Under the pieces are notes generated by a model. That model made no database searches. It worked only from the letters and a program-made list of their open reading frames with translations, and had not been told where the DNA came from. DNA of 64,000 nt from contig NZ_SSGF01000001.1 in NCBI RefSeq assembly GCF_008015755.1, forward strand, positions 1 to 64,000. Reading direction: 5' to 3'. This document shows, piece after piece, positions 18,651 through 32,333 of this stretch (the first letter of the stretch is position 1; each line of letters starts with the position of its first letter). The DNA is from Methylophilus sp. Its GTDB lineage: Bacteria; Pseudomonadota; Gammaproteobacteria; Burkholderiales; Methylophilaceae. The translations under genes were made by a program, and so were the position numbers.

Positions 18651-19531
18651 TGGCAAGAAAAGGCATTGTATTGGCAGGGGGCTCCGGCACGCGTTTATAC
18701 CCGGTGACACAGGTGGTTTCCAAGCAGTTATTGCCAGTGTATGACAAACCCATGATTTACTACCCGTTGTCGGCACTCATGCTGGCTGGCATACGAGAAG
18801 TGCTGATTATTTCTACGCCCATGGATACGCCACGCTTTAAAGAATTACTCGGCGATGGCAGCCAGTGGGGCATGCGGATTGAGTATCAGATACAACCCTC
18901 CCCAGATGGCCTGGCGCAAGCATTTATTTTGGGCGAATCTTTTATTGGCAACGATACCAGCGCGCTGGTGCTGGGTGATAATATTTTTTATGGTCATGAG
19001 CTGGGGGCCATGGCGATGGCGGCCGGGCAGCGCGCACAGGGCGCCACGGTGTTTGCCTACCCGGTGAATGATCCTGAACGCTATGGCGTGGTGGAATTCG
19101 ATGCGCAAGGTGCTGCCATTAGCCTGGAAGAAAAACCGACCCAGCCAAAATCCCGCTACGCAGTGACTGGCCTGTATTTTTATGATCAGCGCGTGGTCGA
19201 GATTGCCAAAAATCTGAAACCATCTCCGCGTGGTGAGCTGGAAATTACCGACGTCAATAAACAGTACCTGGCTTGGGGCGACCTCAACGTTGAAGTGATG
19301 GGGCGTGGCATGGCCTGGCTGGATACTGGCACGCACGAGTCTTTGCTGGAGGCGAGCGGCTTTATTCAAACCATAGAAAAACGCCAGGGCTTGAAAATTG
19401 CTTGCCTGGAAGAGATTGCCTATCGCCAGGGCTTTATCAATGCCGAACAACTGGATAAATTGGCGGATAAATACGCCAAAAATGGCTATGGACAGTATTT
19501 GAAACAGATTCTTAAAGAGCAGGTGTTTTGA
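18650..19531 (+). CDS. rmlA: Glucose-1-phosphate thymidylyltransferase
   Basis: RmlA makes dTDP-glucose from glucose-1-phosphate and dTTP, the first and feedback-controlled step of dTDP-rhamnose synthesis. The 293-residue nucleotidyltransferase has [14 protein letters not shown] at the N-terminus, [16 protein letters not shown], and [20 protein letters not shown]. Length is typical. It overlaps rmlB and rmlC by one base each (TAATG, TGATG), indicating translational coupling. Confidence 0.96.
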   Translation: MARKGIVLAGGSGTRLYPVTQVVSKQLLPVYDKPMIYYPLSALMLAGIREVLIISTPMDTPRFKELLGDGSQWGMRIEYQIQPSPDGLAQAFILGESFIGNDTSALVLGDNIFYGHELGAMAMAAGQRAQGATVFAYPVNDPERYGVVEFDAQGAAISLEEKPTQPKSRYAVTGLYFYDQRVVEIAKNLKPSPRGELEITDVNKQYLAWGDLNVEVMGRGMAWLDTGTHESLLEASGFIQTIEKRQGLKIACLEEIAYRQGFINAEQLDKLADKYAKNGYGQYLKQILKEQVF

Positions 19532-20082
19532 TGCAGGTGGTGGCAACAACGATTCCAGAGGTGTTGATTCTGGAGCCCAAACTCTTTGGCGATGCGCGTG
19601 GTTTTTTTCTGGAAAGCTTTAATGCCAACACCTTTAAAAACTGCACCGGGCTCGATGTACAATTTGTGCAAGATAACCATTCGCGCTCTGGCAAAGGCGT
19701 GTTGCGCGGCCTGCATTACCAGATACAACAGCCGCAGGGCAAACTGGTGCGCGTGGTGCAAGGCGAGGTGTTTGACGTGGCAGTTGATATGCGTAGCCAA
19801 TCAGCGACCTTTGGCCAGTGGACGGGCGCGCATTTGAGTGCAGACAATCACCGTCAATTGTGGATTCCACCTGGGTTTGCTCATGGTTTCGTCGTACTGA
19901 CAGACACGGCAGACTTTCTGTATAAAACCACGGACTATTATGCGCCGCAGCATGAGGCCTGCTTAAAGTGGGATGACGCTAAGGTTGGCGTGCAGTGGCC
20001 ATTAGCGCAGGCGCCTAGCTTGTCAGCCAAAGACCAGCAAGGATTGTCGTGGGCAGAGGCACCTAAATTTGATGCGATTTGA
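19531..20082 (+). CDS. rmlC: dTDP-4-dehydrorhamnose 3,5-epimerase
   Basis: RmlC epimerises dTDP-4-keto-6-deoxyglucose at C3 and C5. The 183-residue cupin-type protein has the active-site histidine in RGLHYQ, then KLVRVVQGEVFDVAVD, and PPGFAHGF. I take the ATG at 19531, overlapping the rmlA TGA by one base, rather than the TTG one codon earlier. rmlD starts 17 bases after its stop. Confidence 0.95.
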   Translation: MQVVATTIPEVLILEPKLFGDARGFFLESFNANTFKNCTGLDVQFVQDNHSRSGKGVLRGLHYQIQQPQGKLVRVVQGEVFDVAVDMRSQSATFGQWTGAHLSADNHRQLWIPPGFAHGFVVLTDTADFLYKTTDYYAPQHEACLKWDDAKVGVQWPLAQAPSLSAKDQQGLSWAEAPKFDAI

Positions 20083-20099
20083 ACAGTGTTAATGTCGTC

Positions 20100-21020
20100 A
20101 TGAAAAAAATTCTATTAACCGGCGTCAGCGGTCAAGTTGGTCACGCATTACAACAGCAATTGGCCTTAGAACTGGCCGATGAGTGGCAGGTGGTGGCTTG
20201 TGATCGCCAACAACTGGATTTAACGCAGCCTGAGCACATCCGGCGTGTGGTGCGCGACATTGCGCCAGATTTGATTATTAATCCGGCAGCGTATACGGCG
20301 GTCGATAAAGCCGAGTCTGAGCGTGAATTGGCTGATGCGATTAACGCGACCGCGGCAGGCGTACTGGCCGAAGAAGCGGCAAGACTAAAGATCGGGCTGA
20401 TTCATTTTTCAACAGACTATGTCTATGACGGTACAAAAAATGGCGTTTATACAGAAGATGATGCTGTCAACCCGCTCAGCGTCTATGGTGCCAGCAAACT
20501 GGCCGGTGAGGAGGCCATTAGACGCGTTGGATTGCCGCACCTGATTTTGCGCACCAGTTGGGTCTATGGCAGCTATGGCAAAAACTTTCTCAAAACGATT
20601 ATCCGCCTGGCCCAAGCGCGTGAAAACCTGCGCATTGTGGCAGACCAATATGGGGCACCGACGGCGGATATTGCCATCGCCAGGGCGGTGACAGAATTAG
20701 TCACACGCTGGCATCCGGAAGATGCAGCGCAAACCGGTGTGTATCATCTGGTCAATCGCGGGGAAACTTCCTGGTGTGGTTTTGCCAGTGAAATTGTGGC
20801 GCAGTACCGAGCATTGGAAACTTTGCGTGGCTGGCCTGCATTGGCGGTGAAAGAGATTGCGCCGATTGCTACAGCCGAATATCCAACACCCGCCAAACGC
20901 CCGGCAAATTCAAGGCTGACTACAGCTAAGCTTGAGCAAACGTTTGGCGTGACCCTGCCTGAGTGGTCTATCGCCTTGAATCAGGTGATGGCTGAGTTAG
21001 TGGTGAGTGTGGCTGATTAA
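20100..21020 (+). CDS. rmlD: dTDP-4-dehydrorhamnose reductase
   Basis: RmlD reduces dTDP-4-keto-L-rhamnose to dTDP-L-rhamnose, which feeds O-antigen, exopolysaccharide or glycan synthesis. The 306-residue SDR protein starts KKILLTGVSGQVG (nucleotide-binding motif), has the FSTDYVYDG segment and catalytic YGASKLAGE (Tyr, Lys). The ATG at 20100 is preferred because it begins directly at the first beta strand. It is the last gene of rmlBACD. No glycosyltransferase gene is next to it, so the acceptor is unknown. Confidence 0.94.
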   Translation: MKKILLTGVSGQVGHALQQQLALELADEWQVVACDRQQLDLTQPEHIRRVVRDIAPDLIINPAAYTAVDKAESERELADAINATAAGVLAEEAARLKIGLIHFSTDYVYDGTKNGVYTEDDAVNPLSVYGASKLAGEEAIRRVGLPHLILRTSWVYGSYGKNFLKTIIRLAQARENLRIVADQYGAPTADIAIARAVTELVTRWHPEDAAQTGVYHLVNRGETSWCGFASEIVAQYRALETLRGWPALAVKEIAPIATAEYPTPAKRPANSRLTTAKLEQTFGVTLPEWSIALNQVMAELVVSVAD

Positions 21021-21049
21021 TTAGAACGGCTAATTAAGCCAAAGCAACA

Positions 21050-21496
21050 TTAAGTAGCGTCAAACGCATCCGTCCAGCTATTGGGCGTTTCGTAGAGCCT
21101 GACTTTCATAAGCTTGAGATGATTGCCAAAAGTGTCAGTATATTGTGCTTTGAGTAACCTGAATGCTTCCGCAGCCATGTTTTCGGCTGTCGGAATGGTC
21201 GGGAAGATAATGGTTTTGTGATTGGGCAGGCTATTTAAGAAATCCAGCACTGCCACGTCCCCCTTGTAGACCAGAAAAGCATGGTCCCAGCGGTCAACAA
21301 TGGTTTCACGGGCAATCCGTTTAACGTCTGCGAAGTCCATCACCATGCCATTTTCTGAGGCATGCTCAGCATTGATGATCTCACCCGAGAGGGTAATCTC
21401 TATGGCGTAACGGTGGCCGTGCAAATTGCGGCATTGGCTTTTGTGATCAGGAATGCGATGTCCGGCATCGAATTCCAAGCGTGTAGTAATTTCCAT
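21050..21496 (-). CDS. queD: 6-carboxytetrahydropterin synthase
   Basis: QueD converts dihydroneopterin triphosphate to 6-carboxytetrahydropterin in the queuosine/preQ0 pathway. The 148-residue protein has the zinc ligands His13 (FDAGHRI), His26 and His28 (NLHGHRY), catalytic Cys22 just before them, and the WDHAFL and PTAENMA segments. It is convergent with rmlD across 29 bases. queF lies 2.1 kb downstream on the same strand; queC and queE are not in the window. Confidence 0.92.
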   Translation of the reverse strand: MEITTRLEFDAGHRIPDHKSQCRNLHGHRYAIEITLSGEIINAEHASENGMVMDFADVKRIARETIVDRWDHAFLVYKGDVAVLDFLNSLPNHKTIIFPTIPTAENMAAEAFRLLKAQYTDTFGNHLKLMKVRLYETPNSWTDAFDAT

Positions 21497-21634
21497 CCAA
21501 GTATTATATCAGGCAACGATATATCAGTAACCTGACAACACAGCTAAACCAAAGTAATACCAGTCATCTTTGCGTGCGAGTTGCGTGATGATGACATCAG
21601 GCGCTCTTGGCCTGCATGCATACTGTCGGGCTGA

Positions 21635-21808
21635 TTAATACAGGTCGTCAATATTCATCAGAACATCTTCATCCGCAGAGTAGTGCTTGTGGCTCTTTTC
21701 ATAATTGCCGTAGCTGGACTCAAAGTCATCGACTTCATCGCCAGCAAAATCTTCCAGCATTTGGTCAATTTTTTTAAATTTGTCGGTAGGCGTTGCTTTT
21801 TGTAACAT
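21635..21808 (-). CDS. Small acidic hypothetical protein
   Basis: A 57-residue acidic protein that I do not recognise. The chosen ATG at 21808 has GGGAGA seven bases upstream; the longer frame to 21880 has no such site. The C-terminal half is rich in Asp, Glu and Tyr (DDFESSYGNYEKSHKHYS, then DVLMNIDDLY), with no signal peptide or membrane helix. It stands alone between queD and the glutathione peroxidase gene. The ribosome site supports a real gene; the function is unknown. Confidence 0.6.
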   Translation of the reverse strand: MLQKATPTDKFKKIDQMLEDFAGDEVDDFESSYGNYEKSHKHYSADEDVLMNIDDLY

Positions 21809-22029
21809 GGTGATCTCCCAGTACATCATTAACTTACTCAAACATGTCAGTCCTTGCTGTTCTTGGTAAAGCATTAGCATAGACTATGCCAATGATCATT
21901 TTTGTTCCTTACAATTTTATTAACGGCAACTATTAAAAAAAGTAAAATATGCGTCATTCATACAGAACAATCAAGCTAACTGATTGTCTGTAAAGGCACA
22001 ACATAAACATAAGACTCAGGAGAGATGCA

Positions 22030-22560
22030 ATGCGCGGTGTGATATTCATGTTATTAAGCTTAGGCAGCTATTCGTTGGCGCAGGCTGACTGTGCGCCGCT
22101 ATATCAGCACCAATTTAAAACCTTGCAGGGGCAGACTGTCGATTTTTGTCAATTTCAGGACAAACCCATCCTGATTGTGAACACCGCCAGTAAATGTGGC
22201 TTTACGCCCCAGTTTGAGGCGCTGGAGGCCTTATATGAACAATATAAGGACAAAGGTCTGGTCGTGATTGGCTTTCCGTCAAATGACTTCAGGCAAGAGC
22301 CAGGGAATAACAAGCAAATTGGCGATTTTTGCAAGCTGACGTATTCAGTCAAGTTTCCCATGGTTGAAAAATCCAGTGTGGCTGGCAGCACGGCCAATCC
22401 CTTGTATCAGCAATTAATCAAACAAACCGGCCAGGCACCGCAATGGAATTTTTACAAATATGTGATCTTGCCAGGCGGCCAAAAAGTTTATTCATTTAAT
22501 AGCATGACGCGGCCTGAGAGCGAAGAGATCATAAGCAAGATCAAACCTTATCTCAAATAG
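22030..22560 (+). CDS. Glutathione peroxidase family protein, secreted
   Basis: Thiol peroxidase of the GPx/BtuE family, reducing peroxides with glutathione or thioredoxin. The 176-residue product has the NTASKCGFT active site (peroxidatic Cys56), GFPSNDF and WNFYKY motifs. Unusually for bacterial GPx it starts with a signal-peptide-like segment (hydrophobic 4-17, then AQADCAP), which suggests a periplasmic enzyme. CAGGAGAG precedes the ATG at good spacing. It has its own promoter region and is followed by a long hairpin. Confidence 0.88.
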   Translation: MRGVIFMLLSLGSYSLAQADCAPLYQHQFKTLQGQTVDFCQFQDKPILIVNTASKCGFTPQFEALEALYEQYKDKGLVVIGFPSNDFRQEPGNNKQIGDFCKLTYSVKFPMVEKSSVAGSTANPLYQQLIKQTGQAPQWNFYKYVILPGGQKVYSFNSMTRPESEEIISKIKPYLK

Positions 22561-22575
22561 CACTTATGTTAGCAG

Positions 22576-22604
22576 CTGACCTGCTGCTTTTTTCAGCAGG
22601 TCAG
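22576..22604 (+). terminator. 11-bp perfect hairpin after GPx gene
   Basis: CTGACCTGCTG (22576-22586) and CAGCAGGTCAG (22594-22604) are exact complements around the loop CTTTTTT. It starts 15 bases after the peroxidase stop. The T-run lies in the loop rather than after the stem, so it may act by structure rather than as a standard intrinsic terminator. Confidence 0.5.
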
Positions 22605-22656
22605 GGCGCCAAATAAAACGATATGAAGTTTTTTTCATGTTTTGTCGTGAAAGCCG

Positions 22657-22685
22657 TTGACAAGACTTCTAGCCATCATTAATAT
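22657..22685 (+). promoter_or_regulatory. Promoter of tRNA-Ala
   Basis: A perfect TTGACA at 22657-22662, a 17-base spacer and TAATAT at 22680-22685. GGCGCC follows the -10 box directly; a GC-rich discriminator is typical of stringently controlled stable-RNA promoters. The mature tRNA starts 53 bases further on. Confidence 0.75.
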
Positions 22686-22738
22686 GGCGCCTTCTTTGAA
22701 TTGCACTGCAAAACGAAGAGCAGCATTACCAGAGATTC

Positions 22739-22814
<76 letters not shown>

Positions 22815-22870
22815 AGTGATTGAAAATATTGAATTTTTTAAAAAATAAATATTTTAATTATTTGAAAAAC

Positions 22871-22879
22871 TGGTATAAT
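22871..22879 (+). promoter_or_regulatory. Extended -10 promoter of tRNA-Glu
   Basis: TGGTATAAT at 22871-22879 is an extended -10 element with a perfect TATAAT, 24 bases before the tRNA-Glu gene. There is no clear -35 box in the AT-rich DNA upstream. It would allow expression separate from tRNA-Ala. Confidence 0.5.
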
Positions 22880-22902
22880 GTTGAGGTTGTTAAATTTCTT
22901 AG

Positions 22903-22978
22903 GTCCCCATCGTCTAGAGGCCTAGGACACCTCCCTTTCACGGAGGCGACCGGGGTTCGAATCCCCGTGGGGACGCCA
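22903..22978 (+). tRNA. tRNA-Glu (anticodon TTC)
   Basis: The acceptor stem GTCCCCA (22903-22909) pairs with TGGGGAC (22968-22974). The anticodon stem CCTCC/GGAGG encloses CTTTCAC with TTC at 22937-22939. The T-arm GGGGTTCGAATCCCC is complete and CCA is encoded. A small inverted repeat AAATCAC/GTGATTT (22980-22997) follows at once and may help 3' processing or termination. Confidence 0.97.
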
Positions 22979-23269
22979 AAAATCACTTACGTGATTTCTA
23001 GCTTTAAATTCAAAGTATTTAGAAAAGCAATATGTCGTCATCTGTCGCACCAAGGTGCTTCCTTTATTGTTTTTTTTGATGCTATCTTAATAGCCTTTGT
23101 ACATAAAAACCTCAGGGATTTTTCCGTGAGGTTAAATGCGTTTGTGCTGCGGCCTAGGCAGTATTATCATCTGTAGGTGACGCGTTATCACATGAGTAGC
23201 CTGTGCTGATCAACTTGAACAATCCCTGCAGTGGCTAGTCATTCAACCTTACCCAAACAAGGAAACAAC

Positions 23270-23524
23270 ATGAGAAAATTATTAGTCACTATCCAAGTGG
23301 AGTTAGATATTCCTGAAAGCTGGGATTTGGTCGAGCATCCAGACCAGGTGCAAGCGATTAAAATGGACGATGGGCAATACATGCACATGAGCTTTTTGCC
23401 GATGTTGACCAGAGACTTCACTGAAGAGGCTGAGTGGTCTAGCGAATGTTCTGAGGCGTTTACCGAGAAAGTATTAGATATGGTCGCCGATGAAGAAGTC
23501 TATATGAAGCTTGAAACGCACTAA
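23270..23524 (+). CDS. Small acidic hypothetical protein
   Basis: An 84-residue acidic protein that I do not recognise. The ATG at 23270 lies seven bases after AAGGA; the longer frame from 23231 lacks a site. It reads as a compact soluble domain: a beta-rich start (RKLLVTIQVELDIPESW), a middle with DGQYMHMSFLP, and an acidic helical end (SEAFTEKVLDMVADEEVYMK). No signal or membrane segment is present. It lies between tRNA-Glu and the convergent queF gene and shares their terminator. Confidence 0.65.
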   Translation: MRKLLVTIQVELDIPESWDLVEHPDQVQAIKMDDGQYMHMSFLPMLTRDFTEEAEWSSECSEAFTEKVLDMVADEEVYMKLETH

Positions 23525-23556
23525 AAGGTGACTGTCGTTTAGTCAACATCATAAAA

Positions 23557-23577
23557 AAGCCCGGCACTGCCGGGCTT
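23557..23577. terminator. Shared terminator of the 84-aa gene and queF
   Basis: AAGCCCGG (23557-23564) pairs with CCGGGCTT (23570-23577). On the minus strand a run of six T residues follows, giving a good terminator for queF; on the plus strand the T-tract is weaker (TTGTTATTT). Confidence 0.85.
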
Positions 23578-23600
23578 GTTATTTCTGTCATTGCTTGGAT

Positions 23601-24056
23601 TTATCCGCGGATATTACTTTGCGCAGAAAACTGCGATAACTCGACATAGGGTTGTGGCTGCCAACCTGCTGCGCGATGCTCTGCGACGACATTGGTAAAG
23701 ATGCCGCCACGCACATAAAATTTGGCAGTGACGCGCATGAATTTTGGATCAATCGCGCTGACCAGATCATCTAGAATTTGATTGGTCACGGCTTCATGAA
23801 AGCAGCCTTCGTCGCGGAATGACCACATATATAGCTTCAGGCTTTTTAATTCCACACACAGCTTGTTAGGAATATAGTCCAAGTAAATGATGGCAAAGTC
23901 TGGCTGACCGGTTTTTGGGCACAGGCAGGTGAATTCAGGGATTTCCATGTGAATATGGAAATCACGGTGAGGATTCGGGTTATCAAAGGTTTCCAGTGTT
24001 TTCACTGGTTGGGCTGTCGGTTTGCCGCCAAGTAAATGTTCGTTCATCGCACTCAT
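23601..24056 (-). CDS. queF: NADPH-dependent 7-cyano-7-deazaguanine reductase
   Basis: QueF reduces the nitrile of preQ0 to the amine of preQ1, before insertion into tRNA by Tgt. The product is the short single-domain type of about 151 residues, with Cys46 and Asp53 in CPKTGQPDF and the substrate segment [18 protein letters not shown] use the ATG at 24056; Met4 (24047) is equally possible, and the longer frame to 24152 overlaps smc and is unlikely. It is divergent from smc across 81 bases. Confidence 0.93.
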   Translation of the reverse strand: MSAMNEHLLGGKPTAQPVKTLETFDNPNPHRDFHIHMEIPEFTCLCPKTGQPDFAIIYLDYIPNKLCVELKSLKLYMWSFRDEGCFHEAVTNQILDDLVSAIDPKFMRVTAKFYVRGGIFTNVVAEHRAAGWQPQPYVELSQFSAQSNIRG

Positions 24057-24137
24057 GTTTATTGATGGTTTCTGGGTAAAAATGGGTATTATAACGCTTA
24101 AGCAATCATTCAAATTCTTATAAGCGTTTTTCTTACT

Positions 24138-27100
24138 TTGCGTCTGACACATTTAAAACTTGCGGGGTTCAAGTCTTTTGTCGATCCGACCACCATACAT
24201 CTGCACGGGCAGCGTGTGGGCGTGGTCGGCCCCAATGGCTGTGGCAAATCAAATGTCATGGAGTCGGTACGCTGGGTGCTGGGGGAATCCTCCGCCAGGG
24301 AAATGCGTGCAGATGCCATGGATGCCGTGATTTTTAACGGCTCGGCTAACCGTAAACCGATCTCCCGTGCCAGTGTTGAGCTGATTTTTGATAATAGTCT
24401 TGGCGGTGCCCATGGCGAATGGAGCCAATATGCCGAGATTGCCGTCAAGCGTGTGATCGAGCGCGATAAAGGCTCTACGTATTACATCAATAATATGGCG
24501 GTGCGTAGACGTGATGTTGCCGATTTATTTTTAGGCACTGGTCTAGGCGGCCGTGCCTATGCCATCATCGGCCAAAACACCATTTCTCGCATTGTTGAGG
24601 CCAGGCCAGAAGAGCTACGCGTGTTTCTGGAAGAAGCGGCTGGCATTAGCAAGTATAAAGAGCGTCGGCGTGAGACTGAGTTACGGCTGCGTGATACCCG
24701 CGAAAACCTTGAACGCGTAGAAGATATTTCGCGTGAAATGAACAAGCAGATTATCAAGCTGGAGGCGCAAGCGCTGGTCACACAGAACTTTCATGCTTTG
24801 CAGCAAGCGCACCAATTAGCCGAGGCGCAATGGTGGTGGTTACGCAAGCGCGATGCCGTGCTGGCGCATGAGGCGGCCTCACAGGTCGTTGAGCAAGCGG
24901 TGAATGCGCTTGAGGCGCAAATGGCTGGTTTACGCAATCACGAGTTGCAGCTTGAGCAGGCGCGCCAGCAGCATCAAGAAACTTCAAGCCAGTTGCACGC
25001 TGCACAAGCGGCATTTTATGAAGTGAATTCGCAGGTGTCTCACCTTGGCTTACAGGTCAAGCAGTCTGAAGAGGCAAGGGATCGCTTGTTGCAAGAGCAG
25101 CAGCAATTATTGCGGCAGATGGAGCATAGAAGCCAGCAACAGCAACAATTAAACAGTCAGCTCACTGAAAAAACAGCAGCCTTGGCCAGCGCTGCAGGTG
25201 CCGTGGAGCAGCATGTGCTGCATTTGCACACTTTGCAGCAAGGCTTGCCTGAACAGGCGAGCCAGTTACAGGCCATTCAGCAAGTGGCGAATCAGGCGCA
25301 GCAGGCGGTACAGCAGAGCCGTCAGCAGATGCAGCTTGAACAGAATAATGTGAATTTTATCCAACGCAACCTGACCGACGTCACGCAACGCCAGCAGCAA
25401 TTGCAGCAAGAGCTAGGGCAGTGGGCATTGCCGGACATGCAGGCCTTGGATGTGCTTCAGCAGCAGCTTGCTGAGCAGCAATCGGCTTTACAGCATGAGG
25501 AGTCGCAATTGACGCTGTTGCGGGCAGAAGAAGCCGCGCAACAGCAGGCATTGCAAGAGGCGCGTCATCGCTGGCAACAGGCGCAACGTGCCTTACATCA
25601 GCAAGAGGCCGAAATTCAGTCGCTGCACAAGTTACAGCAAAGCATCAAGCAGGATCAGCAACTCGGGCCATGGCTGCAGAAAACAGGCATGCAATCGGCG
25701 CCGCGACTATGGCAGGCCATACAGATCGCTAGCCAATGGCAACCTGCGCTGGAGGCATTTCTGGGACATAAACTCAATGCCTTATTGCCGGAAACGCTCA
25801 GCGACTGGTCGCAATTGCCACATCCGCAAGCCGCGCTGGCGGTGGCCCAAGCCGCATCAGCGACAGAAGCCTTGCCAACGCAATGGCACGATTTACCTAG
25901 TTTATACAGCTTGTTGACGATTAAGCAGGCAGAGGCATCAGCTGCTTTGCAGCACTGGCTGGCGGGCATCTATGTGCTGGAGGATGTACAACAGCTAGCG
26001 CGCTATCAATCCCAGTTGCCAGTGGGCGTGAGTTTGCTGACCAAGAGCGGTGATGTTTACCAACGCCATAGCGCTGTGTTTCATGGTCGACAAAATCAAA
26101 TACAGGGTGTGCTTGAGCGGCAGCAGCAATTGGATACCCTGCAAGTGCACTTTAGTGAGTCGCAGGCAGCTGTGACGGCTGCGCAGCAGCAGGTGCAATT
26201 GCTTGAGGCCAGCTTGCAAGCGGCTCGCCAGCAACAACAACACAGTCACCAGCGTATCAAGCAAATCACGGCCAGTATGCATGATACGCAAATGCAGGTG
26301 TCACGCCTGCAACAGGCTTATGACAATGCTGTGCGTCGACAGACGGCCTTACAGCAAGACATGGCTCAGACTGAAAGCCGCCACACCGCTTTGAGCGCAG
26401 AAATTGCGCAAGTACAAGCCAGCGTGATGCATCACCAGTCACAGTTTGCCGGGCTTGAGCACGCCGCGCGCGAAGCGCAGACACATAAACAACAAGCCGA
26501 GCAGGCTTATTTTAACTTGCGTGAAACGGTGCAACAGGCGGAAAAAGCGCATCAGGCGCAAGTGTTTGAGCAAACCTTACTGAGCAATACGGTCGCTGAT
26601 TTGCAGCAACGCCTAACGCAAAATGAGCAAGAACATCAACACTTGCAGCACCGCCTGGTTGAGACCGAGCAGGCCTTGGCGATTAGTAATATGGAGGCGC
26701 TCAAGGCCAATTTGGCACATGCGTTAACGCAGCAGCATGTGTGCGAGCAAGCGCTGGCGCAAGCGCGCAACACCTTTGGTGAGCAAGAAGATGCTTTACA
26801 GGCGCTGGAGCGTCAGCGCTTGCAAGTCGAGCAGCAACTGCATCCGCTTAGAGACGCTCTGGAGCTAAAGCGCCTCAAGCAGCAAGAGTGCCGTTTGCAG
26901 GTCGAGCAATGTCAGTCTGCCTTGGCGGATACCGGGATGGATGAAGCGCTTATACAACAAGGCCTGGATATGTCAGGCACCGTGCAGGCTCTGGCGCAAA
27001 CCACGCAAAAGTTACAGCAACAGATCCAACAGTTGGGCCCGGTGAATATGGCGGCCATTGAAGAACTGGCAGTTGAAAAAGAGCGCAAGGGCTATCTGGA

Positions 27101-27647
27101 TAGCCAGCTTAAAGATTTGCTGACGGCGAGTGAAACGCTGGATGAAGCGATACAGAAAATAGACCGTGAAACACGTGGCAAACTGCGCGCAACCTACGAT
27201 GCGGCCAACCGCAATTTTGGTGAGTTGTTCCAGACGTTATTTAACGGGGGCAATGCCAAGCTGGAACTGTTGGGAGATGAAATTTTGGATACCGGCGTGC
27301 AGGTATTTGCGCAGCCGCCTGGCAAAAAGAACACCACCATACAATTACTTTCTGGTGGCGAAAAAGCACTGACGGCGATGGCGCTGGTGTTTGCCTTGTT
27401 TAGATTAAATCCGGCGCCTTTTTGCCTGATGGACGAAGTGGATGCACCGCTGGATGACAGTAACACCGAGCGTTTCTGCCAGTTGGTGCGCGTGATGTCG
27501 GAAAAAACCCAGTTTCTGTTTGTGTCGCACAACAAAATCACCATGGAGATGTCACAACAGTTAATTGGGGTCACCATGCAAGAGTCTGGCGTATCGCGCA
27601 TTGTCGATGTGGATATCGACGAGGCAATACGCATGCATGCGGCTTAA
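24138..27647 (+). CDS. smc: Chromosome segregation protein SMC
   Basis: SMC is a dimeric ATPase that, with ScpA and ScpB, organises and segregates the chromosome. The 1169-residue product has the N-terminal Walker A GPNGCGKS (31-38), a long coiled coil, a central hinge (about 515-650), a second coiled coil, the ABC signature LLSGGEKA (about 1070-1077) and Walker B ending MDE (1098-1100). The coiled coils are extremely rich in glutamine. The start is TTG at 24138: it gives the conserved N-terminus [13 protein letters not shown], and no ATG is available. No clear ribosome site is seen. It leads smc-zipA-ligA. Confidence 0.95.
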   Translation: MRLTHLKLAGFKSFVDPTTIHLHGQRVGVVGPNGCGKSNVMESVRWVLGESSAREMRADAMDAVIFNGSANRKPISRASVELIFDNSLGGAHGEWSQYAEIAVKRVIERDKGSTYYINNMAVRRRDVADLFLGTGLGGRAYAIIGQNTISRIVEARPEELRVFLEEAAGISKYKERRRETELRLRDTRENLERVEDISREMNKQIIKLEAQALVTQNFHALQQAHQLAEAQWWWLRKRDAVLAHEAASQVVEQAVNALEAQMAGLRNHELQLEQARQQHQETSSQLHAAQAAFYEVNSQVSHLGLQVKQSEEARDRLLQEQQQLLRQMEHRSQQQQQLNSQLTEKTAALASAAGAVEQHVLHLHTLQQGLPEQASQLQAIQQVANQAQQAVQQSRQQMQLEQNNVNFIQRNLTDVTQRQQQLQQELGQWALPDMQALDVLQQQLAEQQSALQHEESQLTLLRAEEAAQQQALQEARHRWQQAQRALHQQEAEIQSLHKLQQSIKQDQQLGPWLQKTGMQSAPRLWQAIQIASQWQPALEAFLGHKLNALLPETLSDWSQLPHPQAALAVAQAASATEALPTQWHDLPSLYSLLTIKQAEASAALQHWLAGIYVLEDVQQLARYQSQLPVGVSLLTKSGDVYQRHSAVFHGRQNQIQGVLERQQQLDTLQVHFSESQAAVTAAQQQVQLLEASLQAARQQQQHSHQRIKQITASMHDTQMQVSRLQQAYDNAVRRQTALQQDMAQTESRHTALSAEIAQVQASVMHHQSQFAGLEHAAREAQTHKQQAEQAYFNLRETVQQAEKAHQAQVFEQTLLSNTVADLQQRLTQNEQEHQHLQHRLVETEQALAISNMEALKANLAHALTQQHVCEQALAQARNTFGEQEDALQALERQRLQVEQQLHPLRDALELKRLKQQECRLQVEQCQSALADTGMDEALIQQGLDMSGTVQALAQTTQKLQQQIQQLGPVNMAAIEELAVEKERKGYLDSQLKDLLTASETLDEAIQKIDRETRGKLRATYDAANRNFGELFQTLFNGGNAKLELLGDEILDTGVQVFAQPPGKKNTTIQLLSGGEKALTAMALVFALFRLNPAPFCLMDEVDAPLDDSNTERFCQLVRVMSEKTQFLFVSHNKITMEMSQQLIGVTMQESGVSRIVDVDIDEAIRMHAA

Positions 27648-27699
27648 TGTCAGTTTTGTTGTATCATTATGCAAGCGTTATTAAGGATTGTAAGGTCAC

Positions 27700-31243
<3,544 letters not shown>

Positions 31244-31244
31244 A

Positions 31245-32123
31245 ATGTACTTAAAAACCACTTTAATATTAATTTTTAATTGTCTGATTATTAATGAGTC
31301 TTTGGCTAAAGATGCCGCGTTAGAGTCTTGTGATACGGCGCTGCGCAACCGCCAATATGCGCAAGCCATTCAAATGGCTGAAAAGCACGCGAATCAGGCA
31401 GAATTTTGGCTATGTAAGGGCCGCGCACAGTCTGGTTTGGCACAAAACGCTGCCGCGCAACAAAGTTTTAAACAAGCGATTAGCCTAAAGCCAGAAGGGC
31501 TAGACCTGATTTCTGCCCACATGCTGCTAGGCAACGCTCAGCTTGAAGCCAAAGTGCATGAAGCGGCGATCGATAGCTATCAACAAGCGCTCAAATTCAG
31601 TGAGCAGCAAAATATGCGCCGCTACACCCGTATTGCGCACAACCTGATTGGCGAAGCCTATTTTGACCTTGGCCAATATGCACAAGCCCTTAACGCGTTT
31701 GAAAACGGCGAAAAACTAGCCATGAACGATGACGAGCGCGCAGATAGCCACATCCATGAAGCCATGGCCTACCAGCAACTGCAACAAGCTGACAAAGCGA
31801 TTGAGTACCAGCTCAAAGGCGTGATGATGCTCCGCAAGTCAGGTACGCCTGACCAGTATGCAGAAGCCAGCCTGACGTTGGGTAAACTGTTTGCCGAGAA
31901 AAAAGACTACGCCAGCGCAGACAAAACCTATCAACGCCTGATGGAATACGCCCACGACAACGGCGGTGACTTCTATGAAGCAAAAACTTCGATTTACTGG
32001 GCAGAAAGCAAGCGTGCACAAGGCGATACATCTGGCGCACAGCAGTTAATGCAACAAGCTGAAACCATGGCGGCCAGGTTAAAAGATGCTGAGTTAGATG
32101 CGTTGCTGCTGAAAGCAAAATAG
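31245..32123 (+). CDS. TPR-repeat secreted protein
   Basis: A 292-residue protein with a signal-peptide-like N-terminus (hydrophobic 5-20, ending ESLAK) and about five to six tetratricopeptide repeats, for example AIDSYQQALKFSEQ, AEAYFDLGQYAQALNAFENG and ASADKTYQRLMEY. TPR proteins are protein-interaction scaffolds; no specific partner can be named. Its ATG lies one base after the ligA stop, suggesting it is translated as the last gene of smc-zipA-ligA. The 210-base gap to msrP holds no gene or clear signal. Confidence 0.8.
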   Translation: MYLKTTLILIFNCLIINESLAKDAALESCDTALRNRQYAQAIQMAEKHANQAEFWLCKGRAQSGLAQNAAAQQSFKQAISLKPEGLDLISAHMLLGNAQLEAKVHEAAIDSYQQALKFSEQQNMRRYTRIAHNLIGEAYFDLGQYAQALNAFENGEKLAMNDDERADSHIHEAMAYQQLQQADKAIEYQLKGVMMLRKSGTPDQYAEASLTLGKLFAEKKDYASADKTYQRLMEYAHDNGGDFYEAKTSIYWAESKRAQGDTSGAQQLMQQAETMAARLKDAELDALLLKAK

Positions 32124-32333
32124 CTAAGTATTTATCTAGTTAAGGCTAAATGTGCGAGGTTAAGCGATGTTTGTTTAATTGCGTGAGCCATTCATAGTGG
32201 ATATCGGCAGCACGCAACGACCAAACATCAATTCCCGCAATTAAAAGATTTACCTTTTCTCACGAATCCCCTGTAAGGTTTTCCTGTCATACGCGACTAA
32301 CACGTACAAGCAATCACTTAGACTGGAAACGCT

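Noticed and set aside
18845-19549. 234-codon minus-strand frame opposite rmlA
   Set aside because: Lies entirely over rmlA with no ribosome site or recognisable family.
24057-24152. N-terminal extension of QueF to 24152
   Set aside because: It would overlap the smc start, adds 32 non-conserved residues, and the family begins near the Met at 24056.
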